A stretch of 64,000 nucleotides of DNA from a bacterium (GTDB lineage Bacteria; Myxococcota; UBA727; JAUIJE01): assembly GCA_030431455.1 (NCBI GenBank), contig JAUIJE010000017.1, forward strand, positions 124,001 through 188,000. Reading direction: 5' to 3'. The translations under genes and the position numbers were made by a program. The notes below the pieces were generated by a model. It was not told where the DNA came from, did not search any database, and saw only the letters and a program-made list of their open reading frames with translations. Positions 1 through 7,684 of this stretch are shown piece by piece; positions within the stretch are counted from its first letter, which is position 1, and each line of letters starts with the position of its first letter.

Positions 1-99
1 GTGCCGGGTGGTGACCCACGCGATGGGCCGCGGCACAATCACACTGGTCATCCAGTGATAGGCGTCGGCCTTGCTCATGTCCGCGGCAAGGATTTCCAT
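1..99 (-). CDS. Flavin reductase-like protein, N-terminal part only (runs off the window)
   Basis: Only the first 33 codons are inside the window, starting at the ATG at 97-99. The visible residues contain MTSVIVPRPIAWVTT, which resembles the opening strand of the flavin reductase-like FMN-binding split-barrel family (those usually read T..VVPRPIAWVST). Known members bind FMN and reduce flavins or act with oxygenases; the substrate cannot be inferred from this fragment. It lies 50 bp downstream of frr on the same strand, so it may be the last gene of the pyrH-frr transcript. Family assignment rests on one motif. Confidence 0.55.
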   Translation of the reverse strand, partial: MEILAADMSKADAYHWMTSVIVPRPIAWVTTRH

Positions 100-149
100 C
101 ACGCCCCCCGTCGATCCCGCCCCGCGGGTCGAGCGTCGAAAGTCGAACC

Positions 150-707
150 TCAGACTTCCAGAATCTCTTTTTCTTTGTTGGTGAACAGCTCGTCGCACAT
201 GGCCACGTACTTGTCGGTGAGATCCTGAATCGCCTTGGTGCCGCGCTTCTCGTCGTCTTCCGAGATGTCGCCGTCCTTCTTCGCCGCCTTGAGCATGTCG
301 TTGGCGTCGCGGCGCGCATTGCGCACCGAGATTTTGGCGTCCTCCGACTTGGACTTGGCCTGCTTCACGAAGTCTTTGCGGCGCTCCTCGCTCATCGGCG
401 GAAGCGGGACACGCACGACCTCGCCGTCGTTGGTGGGGGTGATGCCGAGGTTGGCCTCGAAGATCGCCTTTTCGATGTCGCCGAGGAGATTTTTCTCCCA
501 GGGCTTGACCACGATGAGGCTCGCGTCGGGGGTGGTGACGCTCGCGACCTGGGACAGCGGTGTCTTCGAGCCGTAGTAGTCTACCTGCACCCCGTCGAGC
601 ATGGCCGCGTTGGCCCGCCCCGCGCGAATGGTGGAGAGCCCTTTGCGCAGGGCCTCGATGGAGCTTTCCATCTGGTCTTTGGCTTCTTTGGAGATGTCGT
701 CGATCAT
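150..707 (-). CDS. frr: Ribosome recycling factor
   Basis: The 185-residue product has exactly the usual length for RRF. It shows the family hallmarks IRAGRANAAMLDGVQVDYYG near residue 28, PLSQVASV, and RVPLPPMSEERRKDFVKQAK in the second half. RRF works with EF-G to split the post-termination ribosome in the cytoplasm. It follows pyrH by 24 bp on the same strand, the common pyrH-frr pairing, so the two are probably one transcript. The usual upstream partners rpsB and tsf are not here; lexA lies divergently upstream instead. Identification is secure. Confidence 0.97.
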   Translation of the reverse strand: MIDDISKEAKDQMESSIEALRKGLSTIRAGRANAAMLDGVQVDYYGSKTPLSQVASVTTPDASLIVVKPWEKNLLGDIEKAIFEANLGITPTNDGEVVRVPLPPMSEERRKDFVKQAKSKSEDAKISVRNARRDANDMLKAAKKDGDISEDDEKRGTKAIQDLTDKYVAMCDELFTNKEKEILEV

Positions 708-731
708 GGGTCCTCCAGAGGCGAAAAGGGG

Positions 732-1517
732 TCAGGCGTCGTCGGCGATGACGAAGGTGCCCACCGCCTCGCCTTTGACCGCGCGGGCGATGTTGTTTTT
801 GCCCGACAGGTCGAACACGCACATGGGCATCTTGTTGTCCATACACAGCGACACCGCGGTGGCGTCCATGACCTTGAGGCCTTGGGACAACACATCAATG
901 TAACTGATCCGGTCGTAGCGCTTGGCGTCGTCGTGCTTTTTCGGGTCCTTGTCATAGACCCCGTCGACCTTGGTGGCCTTGAACAGCACATCGGCTTGGA
1001 TTTCCATCGCCCGCAACGACGCGGCGGTGTCGGTGGTGAAGTATGGATTGCCCGTGCCCGCGGCGAAGATCACCACCCGGCCCTTCTCGAGGTGGCGCAT
1101 GGCCCGGCGGCGAATGTAGGGCTCGCAGACCTCTTCCATCGAAATGGCGGAGAGCACGCGGGTGTGCACGCCCATGCGCTCGAGAGCGTCTTGCAGCGCG
1201 AGGGCGTTCATCACCGTGGCGAGCATGCCCATGTAGTCGGCGGACGCGCGGTCCATGCCCTGGGTACTCCCCGAGAGCCCGCGGAAGATGTTGCCCCCGC
1301 CGATGACCACCGCGCACTGCACCTGCAGCTCGCACACCGCCTGTATCTCGTGGGCGACGTGGATGAGCACGTCGGGATCGATGCCGTAGCCCTGGTCACC
1401 GACGAGCGCCTCGCCGGACAACTTGACCAGAATGCGGCCGTATTCGAGACCCGGCGGCGGGGTGGCCCGCTCCGGGGGTCGCGCGTTTTGTTGATGTCGC
1501 AGAAGCTTGTCGCCCAT
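732..1517 (-). CDS. pyrH: UMP kinase (uridylate kinase)
   Basis: This amino-acid-kinase-fold enzyme phosphorylates UMP to UDP. Visible motifs are [10 protein letters not shown] (phosphate loop), [28 protein letters not shown], and [13 protein letters not shown] near the nucleotide site. I chose the ATG at 1515-1517 (261 aa) because AGAGGG lies just upstream; the open frame runs 80 codons further but into the divergent lexA promoter. Even so, about 25 residues precede the kinase core, so the protein is slightly longer than the usual 235-245. The first gene of a pyrH-frr unit. Confidence 0.95.
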   Translation of the reverse strand: MGDKLLRHQQNARPPERATPPPGLEYGRILVKLSGEALVGDQGYGIDPDVLIHVAHEIQAVCELQVQCAVVIGGGNIFRGLSGSTQGMDRASADYMGMLATVMNALALQDALERMGVHTRVLSAISMEEVCEPYIRRRAMRHLEKGRVVIFAAGTGNPYFTTDTAASLRAMEIQADVLFKATKVDGVYDKDPKKHDDAKRYDRISYIDVLSQGLKVMDATAVSLCMDNKMPMCVFDLSGKNNIARAVKGEAVGTFVIADDA

Positions 1518-1625
1518 CTTCACCCTCTGCGGCTGCGCGTTAGCATCCCTTCGGGAGGGAGGGAAACCGGACCGGACCCCCGCCGGCCATTCCGGCCCCG
1601 GACTGAACAGGTCTGCGGTGAACAC

Positions 1626-1655
1626 TTGCGCACCAAACAGGCGTTCAGGTAGAGT
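1626..1655 (+). promoter_or_regulatory. Candidate lexA promoter
   Basis: A TTGCGC -35-like hexamer (1626-1631) and a TAGAGT -10-like hexamer (1650-1655) are separated by 18 bp, and the LexA-box candidate fills that spacer. The lexA ATG is 22 bp further on. The hexamers are only partial matches to sigma-70 consensus; the placement around the operator is what supports the call. Confidence 0.45.
1633..1649 (+). promoter_or_regulatory. Candidate LexA operator (Myxococcus-type SOS box)
   Basis: The 17-mer CCAAACAGGCGTTCAGG agrees at 15 of 17 positions with CTRHAMRYBYGTTCAGS, the M. xanthus LexA motif as I remember it, including the whole GTTCAGS half. It sits between the -35 and -10 candidates of lexA, where LexA binding would block RNA polymerase, so autorepression is inferred. 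Confidence 0.55.
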
Positions 1656-1677
1656 CAAGGGGAATCTGGAGGTTCGC

Positions 1678-2370
1678 ATGTCCCAGCCCGAGGTCGCCCC
1701 GCTCACCGCCAAGCAAGAGGCCGTGTTGGCGTTCATCCGCGACGAGCTCGCCGACAAAGGCTACCCGCCGACGATCCGAGAAATCGGGTCCCACCTCGGA
1801 CTCAAGAGCACCAACGGGGTCAACGACCACCTCAAGGCGCTCGAGAAGAAGGGCTACCTCAAGCGTGGCGATCACAAGTCGCGCAGCCTGCAGGTCTTGC
1901 GGCACGCGGACGGGTCACCGGTGTTGCCGGACAACGTGGTGCCCTTGCACGCGATGGTCGACGACAGCGACATGGTCGACGTGCCCATGCTCGGCCGGGT
2001 CGCCGCGGGCGCGCCCATCCTCGCCGAGGAGGATGCGGAGGACACGGTGCGGGTGTCGAGCTTCTTTTTGGGCCGGGGGGCCAAGAGCCAGCGCATCTTC
2101 GCGCTCACCGTGGTGGGCGATTCCATGATCGAAGACGGCATACACGACGGGGATTTTCTGTTCGTGAAAAAGCAGCCGGTGGCCCGCCCGGGCGAGATCG
2201 TGGTCGCGATGATCGAAGGGGAAGCGACGGTGAAGCGTTTCTACCCCGAGGGGGATCGCATTCGGCTCCAGCCCGCCAACAGCGCGATGGAGCCGATCTA
2301 CGTGCACAAGTCGGAGTTTCGCCAGACCGACATCCTCGGCGTCGTGGTCGGCGTGTACCGAAAGGTGTGA
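1678..2370 (+). CDS. lexA: LexA repressor, SOS regulator with self-cleaving peptidase domain
   Basis: The 230-residue protein has an N-terminal winged helix (residues about 8-70, with [20 protein letters not shown] as recognition region) and a C-terminal S24 peptidase domain. The Ala110-Gly111 cleavage bond (GRVAAGAPI), Ser149 (VGDSMIEDG) and Lys186 (ATVKRFY) are all present, so RecA-stimulated self-cleavage should work. The ATG at 1678 is preceded by GGAGG at the right distance; the frame is open further upstream but crosses the promoter. The gene is monocistronic, divergent from pyrH, preceded by a LexA-box candidate and closed by a strong terminator. Confidence 0.97.
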   Translation: MSQPEVAPLTAKQEAVLAFIRDELADKGYPPTIREIGSHLGLKSTNGVNDHLKALEKKGYLKRGDHKSRSLQVLRHADGSPVLPDNVVPLHAMVDDSDMVDVPMLGRVAAGAPILAEEDAEDTVRVSSFFLGRGAKSQRIFALTVVGDSMIEDGIHDGDFLFVKKQPVARPGEIVVAMIEGEATVKRFYPEGDRIRLQPANSAMEPIYVHKSEFRQTDILGVVVGVYRKV

Positions 2371-2390
2371 CCCGCCGTTCGCCCGATGTG

Positions 2391-2418
2391 GCCGCCCCTC
2401 GAGGGCGGCTTTCTTTTT
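2391..2418 (+). terminator. Rho-independent terminator after lexA
   Basis: A perfect 7-bp stem (GCCGCCC at 2391-2397 with GGGCGGC at 2403-2409) and a 5-nt loop are followed by TTTCTTTTT. It begins 20 bp after the lexA stop codon. Confidence 0.9.
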
Positions 2419-2550
2419 GGGGCCGGTGGCGCTTTCGACGCGACCCTGCTCGACGAGCAAACGCGGGGCTCGCTCGAGAACGAGCGTTGACCAAGACCCG
2501 CGAAAACCCGTACTTTCTCGACTTCACGAGGCTGAAGCCCCGGAGACGCG

Positions 2551-4722
2551 ATGGCCAAGAAACTGAACTTGAACATCATTCAGATCGTGCAGTCCGGCGA
2601 TCTGCTCACCGTGCTCCGCCGGTACGCCGACATCATGCTCGCCTTCCTGGTGATGCTCGTCGTCGGCATGATGATCGTCCCGGTCCCGCCGTTCCTCCTC
2701 GACCTCCTCCTCGTGCTCAACATCTCGATCTCGATCATCATGCTGCTGATCGCGATGTACATCCCGGAGGCGCTGCGACTCGCGGTCTTTCCCACCATCA
2801 TCCTCGTCTCGACGTTGTTCCGACTATCGCTCAACGTCTCCTCCACCCGCCTCATCCTCCTCGAGGGCAAGGCGGGTGAGGTCATCAAATCCTTCGGCCA
2901 ATTCGTGGTCCAGGGCAACTTCGTCGTCGGCGCGGTGATCTTCCTCGTGCTCGTGCTGATCAACTTCCTCGTCATCGCCAAGGGCTCCGAGCGTGTGGCC
3001 GAGGTCGCGGCCCGCTTTACCCTCGACGCCATGCCCGGCAAGCAGATGTCCATCGACGCCGACTTGCGCGCCGGCGCGTTCGACCTCGACGAAGCCCGCA
3101 AAAAGCGGAACGACCTGGGGCGCGAATCGCAGCTTTTCGGCTCGATGGACGGGGCGATGAAGTTCGTGAAGGGCGACTCCATCGCCGGCCTCATCATCAC
3201 CGCGATCAACGTCATCGCCGGCATCATCATCGGCATCACCCAAAAGGGCATGACCGCGGGCGAAGCGGTCGAGACCTACTCGATTCTCACCATCGGTGAC
3301 GGTCTGGTGTCCATCATCCCCGCCCTGCTCATGAGCGTGTGCGCGGGCCTGATCGTGACCCGCGTGGCGTCGGAAGAAGAGGACGCCAACCTCGGGATGG
3401 ACCTCGCGGGACAGGTGCTGGCCCAGCCCAAAGCGTTCGCGATCGCGGCGGTGTTCATCTTTTTTATGGGCCTGATTCCCGGTCTGCCCACGGTGCCGTT
3501 CTTTGTGATGTCGCTGGCCATCGGGGCGCTGACCTACGGTTTGTTCAAGGCCCACGGCATGGGCAAGACCAACGAGTCGTTGGAGCTCGACGACATGGTC
3601 GAGGAAAAAGAACAAAAAGCGGAGATGGAAAAGAAGCAGGCGGTGCAAAAGGCCAAAGCCCAAGAAGGCCAATCCGCCCAGATGATGCCGGTGGTGACCC
3701 CCATCGCCCTCGAGGTGGCCTCGGATCTCGTGCCGCTGGTCGACGACACCTCCGGATCGAACTTCCTGAACGAGCTTGTGCCCATGATGCGCGACGGGTT
3801 GTTCTACGAGCTCGGGGTGCGCTTCCCCGGCCTGCGGGTGCGGGGCAACGAAGGGGATCTGCCGCCCGGCAGCTACATCATCATGATCAACGAGATTCCG
3901 TTGGTGATGGGCACCATCGACCAGCAGAAATGCCTGGTGAACGACACCCCCGACCGGCTCAAGCTGCTCGGCATCGACGCCGAGCCCGCGCAGAATCCCG
4001 CCAACGGACAGAGCTGCGGCTGGATCGCCATCGACCAGCGCGAGCTCGCGGAGGAAAGCGGGCTCACGACGTGGGACGCGCCCGGCTACATGATTCTGCA
4101 CCTCTCGGCGGTGCTGCGGAAAAACGCGTCGGAGTTCTTGGGCATCCAAGAGGTGCAGAACATGCTCGAGCAGCTCGAGCAGGCGTTCCCCGCGCTGGTC
4201 AAAGAGGTCGTGCCCAAAGCGGTCAGCCCCTTCCAGCTCACGGACATTCTGCGCCGGCTCGTCGAGGAAGAGATCTCGGTGCGCGACTTGCGGAACATTC
4301 TCCAGGCCCTCGCCGAGTGGGGGCCGGTGGAGAACGACACCGTGATGCTCACCGAGTACGTGCGCGCCGCGCTTAAGCGGTACATCTCGCACAAGTACAC
4401 CCGCGGGCAATCCACTCTCATTGTGTACCTGCTTGACCCCCACATCGAAGAGACCGTGCGTTCGAGCGTGCAGCACACGTCGTCGGGCAGCTACCTCGCC
4501 CTCGAGCCCGAAATCACGCAGGAGATTCTCGCCGCGGTCCGCAACGAGGTCGGCAACCTGCCCCCCTCGGCCCAGCAACCGGTGATTCTCACCACCATGG
4601 AGATTCGCCGCTATTTCCGAAAGCTGGTCGAGCTCGAGTTCCCCCACCTCGCGGTCCTGAGCTACCAAGAGCTCTCCCCGGAAATGAACATCCAGCCCAT
4701 CGCCCGCATCAGCCTCGGCTAG
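2551..4722 (+). CDS. FlhA/SctV-family type III export gate protein (orphan)
   Basis: The 723-residue protein has the two-part layout of the FHIPEP family. An N-terminal half (about residues 20-335) carries roughly eight membrane helices. The family loop follows the pattern EARKKRNDLGRESQLFGSMD with FVKGDSIAG, corresponding to the charged loop between helices that is highly conserved in FlhA, LcrD and SctV. A cytoplasmic half (about 380-723) matches the nonameric ring domain in length. In flagella and injectisomes this protein forms the export gate and docks chaperone-substrate complexes. No other flagellar or injectisome gene is in the window. A charged EKEQKAEMEKKQ linker joins the halves. 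FlhA and SctV cannot be told apart here. Confidence 0.88.
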   Translation: MAKKLNLNIIQIVQSGDLLTVLRRYADIMLAFLVMLVVGMMIVPVPPFLLDLLLVLNISISIIMLLIAMYIPEALRLAVFPTIILVSTLFRLSLNVSSTRLILLEGKAGEVIKSFGQFVVQGNFVVGAVIFLVLVLINFLVIAKGSERVAEVAARFTLDAMPGKQMSIDADLRAGAFDLDEARKKRNDLGRESQLFGSMDGAMKFVKGDSIAGLIITAINVIAGIIIGITQKGMTAGEAVETYSILTIGDGLVSIIPALLMSVCAGLIVTRVASEEEDANLGMDLAGQVLAQPKAFAIAAVFIFFMGLIPGLPTVPFFVMSLAIGALTYGLFKAHGMGKTNESLELDDMVEEKEQKAEMEKKQAVQKAKAQEGQSAQMMPVVTPIALEVASDLVPLVDDTSGSNFLNELVPMMRDGLFYELGVRFPGLRVRGNEGDLPPGSYIIMINEIPLVMGTIDQQKCLVNDTPDRLKLLGIDAEPAQNPANGQSCGWIAIDQRELAEESGLTTWDAPGYMILHLSAVLRKNASEFLGIQEVQNMLEQLEQAFPALVKEVVPKAVSPFQLTDILRRLVEEEISVRDLRNILQALAEWGPVENDTVMLTEYVRAALKRYISHKYTRGQSTLIVYLLDPHIEETVRSSVQHTSSGSYLALEPEITQEILAAVRNEVGNLPPSAQQPVILTTMEIRRYFRKLVELEFPHLAVLSYQELSPEMNIQPIARISLG

Positions 4723-4725
4723 ATT

Positions 4726-5574
4726 TTGGGCGGGCAGGACAACGAGCACGCCGTCGTCGTCGCGCCGCGGGTGATCAAGCCCACCCGCGGCTGGCGCGCG
4801 TTGGATGTGCGGGAGTTGTGGCGCTACCGCGAGCTGCTCGCGGTGCTCACGATTCGCGACCTCAAGGTCCGGTACAAACAGACCGTGCTCGGCGCGGCCT
4901 GGGCGATCCTGCAGCCCGTGATCAGCATGGTGATCTTCTCGGTCATCTTTGGGCGGTTCGGCAAGATGCCATCCGACGAGCTGCCGTACCCCATCTTCGT
5001 GTACGCGGGCATGCTGCCCTGGACGTTTTTCGCCGCCATGCTCACCGGCGCGTCCAACTCGATGATCAACAGCGGACATCTGATTTCCAAGGTGTACTTC
5101 CCGCGGTTGATCATCCCGCTGTCCCAGGTCGGCACCGCCCTGGTGGACTTCGTCATCGCCAGCACCGTGCTGTTCGGTCTGATGCTTTACTACGACGTGG
5201 GCCTGACCTGGGGGGTGCTGCTGTCGCCGGTGATGGTGGCGGGCACGATCTTCTGCGCCATCGGTGCAGGCACATTGTTGAGCGGCCTCAGCGTGCGCTA
5301 TCGCGACTTCCGGTATGTGATCCCGTTTGCGGTGCAAATCCTGATGTACGCCTCGCCGGTGATTTACCCCCCGAGCATGATTCCCGAGCAGTACCGCTTC
5401 GTGGTGTTTTTGAACCCCATGGCCGGCTTCATCGACGGGTTCCGGGCCGCGTTTTTGGGCCAAGCGTTCGATTGGGGGCACATCGGCCTGTCGTTCGTCG
5501 TGGCCGCGGTGCTGTTCGGGGCCGGGATCACGGTCTTTTCCCGGCTCGAACGCTACGTGGCGGATTTGGTGTGA
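4726..5574 (+). CDS. wzm: ABC-2 type polysaccharide export permease (Wzm-like)
   Basis: A 282-residue inner-membrane protein with about six helices. It carries the family signature DLKVRYKQTVLGAAWAILQP near residue 45 and the segment SGLSVRYRDFRYVIPF near residue 185. Wzm-type permeases form the channel for lipid-linked O-antigen or teichoic-acid chains. It pairs with the ATPase starting 7 bp downstream. The start is uncertain: TTG at 4726 gives the longest frame but has no clear ribosome site, and GTG at 4771 is an alternative. The gene follows the SctV-type gene by 3 bp yet belongs functionally to the polysaccharide island. Confidence 0.9.
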   Translation: MGGQDNEHAVVVAPRVIKPTRGWRALDVRELWRYRELLAVLTIRDLKVRYKQTVLGAAWAILQPVISMVIFSVIFGRFGKMPSDELPYPIFVYAGMLPWTFFAAMLTGASNSMINSGHLISKVYFPRLIIPLSQVGTALVDFVIASTVLFGLMLYYDVGLTWGVLLSPVMVAGTIFCAIGAGTLLSGLSVRYRDFRYVIPFAVQILMYASPVIYPPSMIPEQYRFVVFLNPMAGFIDGFRAAFLGQAFDWGHIGLSFVVAAVLFGAGITVFSRLERYVADLV

Positions 5575-5581
5575 GCACGAC

Positions 5582-6799
5582 ATGAACCCGGCGATATCGG
5601 TCCAAGGGCTCGGGAAGCGGTACCGCATCGGCGAGTACACCGGGGAGTCGTTCCGCGAGCTGGTGATGGGCATGATTCGCCGGCCGTTCGGTCGGGACCG
5701 CGAGGGCGAACACGTCTGGGCCCTCACCGACGTGAGCTTCGACGTCGCCCCCGGCGAGGTCTTGGGCATCATCGGCAAGAACGGCGCGGGCAAGTCCACC
5801 CTGCTCAAGATTCTCACCGGCATCACCGAGCCGACCACCGGTCAAGTCACATTGCGGGGCCGGGTGGCGAGCTTGCTCGAGGTGGGCACGGGTTTTCATG
5901 GGGAGCTGACCGGCCGCGAGAACATCTTTCTCAACGGTTCGATCTTGGGCATGACCCGGGCCGAGATCCGGCGCAAGTTCGATGAAATCGTCGCCTTCTC
6001 GGGGGTGGAGAAGTTTTTGGACACCCCGGTCAAGCGCTACTCCAGTGGCATGTACATGCGCCTGGCGTTCTCGGTGGCTGCCCACCTGGAGCAGGAGATT
6101 CTCCTCGTCGACGAGGTCCTGGCGGTGGGGGACGCGGAGTTTCAAAAGAAGTGCCTCGGCAAGATGGACGAGGTCGCCCGGGCCGGTCGCACGGTGTTGT
6201 TCGTGAGCCACAACCTGGGGGCGGTGCGCAAGTTGTGCTCGCGGGCGATTCTGCTCCAAGGCGGGCGCAGCGCCTTCGATGGGCCCGCCCACGAGGCGAT
6301 TCAGCGGTACATCGCGGACAAGGAACAAGCCCCCCCCGACGGGTGGCGCGACGACGACGCCGCCTCCGGGAACCGTCTGCGCGCCACCCACCCCGACGTG
6401 CACATGGACGCGGGGGGCACACTGGCCCTGGCCGGCGAGTTCGAGCTCGCCCAACCCCTGCGAGAGGTCGCGGTGGGGGTCGCGATCGAGCGCGCGGATG
6501 ACGCCAGCGCGGTGCTGGGCACCCAATCCTACTTGATGGGCAACCGGGCCGAAGCCCCTGCGCCGGGCCGCACCGCGTGGTCATTCCGCATCGACTTCGG
6601 CCCGCTCCTGCTCATGCCCGGCTCCTACCGCGCCCGCATCGTGATTTCGGACCCGCTGTACACCGTGGCCGAGTTCACCGACGCCGTGCGCATCGACGTC
6701 GCGGCCAGCAACGAGCTGGGCATCACGCACCTGCCGCCGAGCTGGGGCAACTTCTTCGCCCGTCCGACGTGGGCCATCGGGCCCACCCCCGACCGTTGA
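5582..6799 (+). CDS. wzt: ABC transporter ATPase for polysaccharide export with C-terminal carbohydrate-binding-type extension (Wzt-like)
   Basis: The 405-residue protein has a nucleotide-binding domain with Walker A GKNGAGKST (residues 65-73), the signature YSSGMYMRL (about 153-161, the Wzt/TagH variant of LSGGQ) and Walker B ILLVDE (about 173-178). After residue 250 a roughly 150-residue extension follows. It is probably the beta-sandwich that in Wzt recognises the finished, capped glycan; its sequence is typically variable and the match here is by position only. With the preceding permease it should export a completed polysaccharide across the inner membrane. Neighbouring methyltransferases could supply the cap. 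Confidence 0.93.
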   Translation: MNPAISVQGLGKRYRIGEYTGESFRELVMGMIRRPFGRDREGEHVWALTDVSFDVAPGEVLGIIGKNGAGKSTLLKILTGITEPTTGQVTLRGRVASLLEVGTGFHGELTGRENIFLNGSILGMTRAEIRRKFDEIVAFSGVEKFLDTPVKRYSSGMYMRLAFSVAAHLEQEILLVDEVLAVGDAEFQKKCLGKMDEVARAGRTVLFVSHNLGAVRKLCSRAILLQGGRSAFDGPAHEAIQRYIADKEQAPPDGWRDDDAASGNRLRATHPDVHMDAGGTLALAGEFELAQPLREVAVGVAIERADDASAVLGTQSYLMGNRAEAPAPGRTAWSFRIDFGPLLLMPGSYRARIVISDPLYTVAEFTDAVRIDVAASNELGITHLPPSWGNFFARPTWAIGPTPDR

Positions 6800-6809
6800 G
6801 GGGCGCGGG

Positions 6810-7640
6810 CTACCGGACCCGCGCGAACGCCACCAAGTTCGGCCCGCCGCGCCAGGCCCGCCAGTTGAGCCAGGGCTGGCGCGGCAGGGGCCAGTGCAGG
6901 CGCCGGTCGACTTCGCGGGCCACGTAGTACGCGCCCCAAAGGGGCACCTCCCGCAGGCGCTGGGGACGGTCCTTGGCGCGTTTTTGAAAGCGTTCGAGGT
7001 CGACGTCGCGGCACCAGTCGACGCTGAAGCCCGCGGCCTCGAGGGTGTCGCGCAGGCGGGGCGCGGTCCAGGAGCTCACGTGCTGCCAGCGGTGCCACTC
7101 GAGTTGGCACTGCGGGCAGTACGACGTGTCCGCGCGCAGATCCTCGTCGTGGGGCACGGTGACGATCAACCGTCCGCCCGGCCGCAGAAAGCCGCGGACC
7201 GCGTCCAGCACCTGGGGGCGGACGTCGTCGCGCAGGTGTTCGAGGGTCTCGACCAGATAGGCCGCGTCGAAGCGCTCCCCCCACACGTCGTCGCGGTAGG
7301 TGGGCGCGTCGGACGCGCCGACAAAACGAGGGTGCCCGCCGAACCGCGCCGCGGCCGCGGCCACCGCCGGCGCCGACCGATCCACAAACCCCACCGTCGC
7401 GCCCTCGCCGAGCAGCGCTTCGGTGAGGTGGCCGCCCCCGCCCCCGTAGTCGAGCACCCTCGACGACGAGGGGTCGACTTGGACCGCCAGCAACATGGTG
7501 AGGGCGTCGCGGAGATAGGACGAAAAATAGTGCTCGTCGTCGCGCTGTCCCCAATATGCCCAAAACCGCGCGATGTGCTCGTCGGTCCATTCGAGTTGGC
7601 GCACGTCGAGAGCAGGGGGTGGGGGGCCGCGGCGCGACAT
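6810..7640 (-). CDS. Class I SAM-dependent methyltransferase
   Basis: The 276-residue protein carries motif I VLDYGGGGGHLTEALL, an acidic strand end GFVDRSAPA, motif FDAAYLVETLEHL, and the post-motif LRPGGRLIVTVPHDE. A CPQC pair near residue 180 is unusual for the family. It is convergent with the Wzt-like gene (10 bp between stop codons) and sits in the polysaccharide island, so sugar or chain-end methylation is a reasonable inference, but the substrate is not visible in the sequence. Confidence 0.85.
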   Translation of the reverse strand: MSRRGPPPPALDVRQLEWTDEHIARFWAYWGQRDDEHYFSSYLRDALTMLLAVQVDPSSSRVLDYGGGGGHLTEALLGEGATVGFVDRSAPAVAAAAARFGGHPRFVGASDAPTYRDDVWGERFDAAYLVETLEHLRDDVRPQVLDAVRGFLRPGGRLIVTVPHDEDLRADTSYCPQCQLEWHRWQHVSSWTAPRLRDTLEAAGFSVDWCRDVDLERFQKRAKDRPQRLREVPLWGAYYVAREVDRRLHWPLPRQPWLNWRAWRGGPNLVAFARVR

Positions 7641-7684
7641 GGCGTGAGGCTAACCGACGGCCAGACCCGAGGCAAAAGCCAGCC

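Noticed and set aside
2824-5838. 1004-residue open frame on the minus strand over the export-gate and permease genes
   Set aside because: It is antisense to two clear genes, is dominated by His, Arg, Asp and Gly repeats typical of GC-rich shadow frames, and has no family motif.
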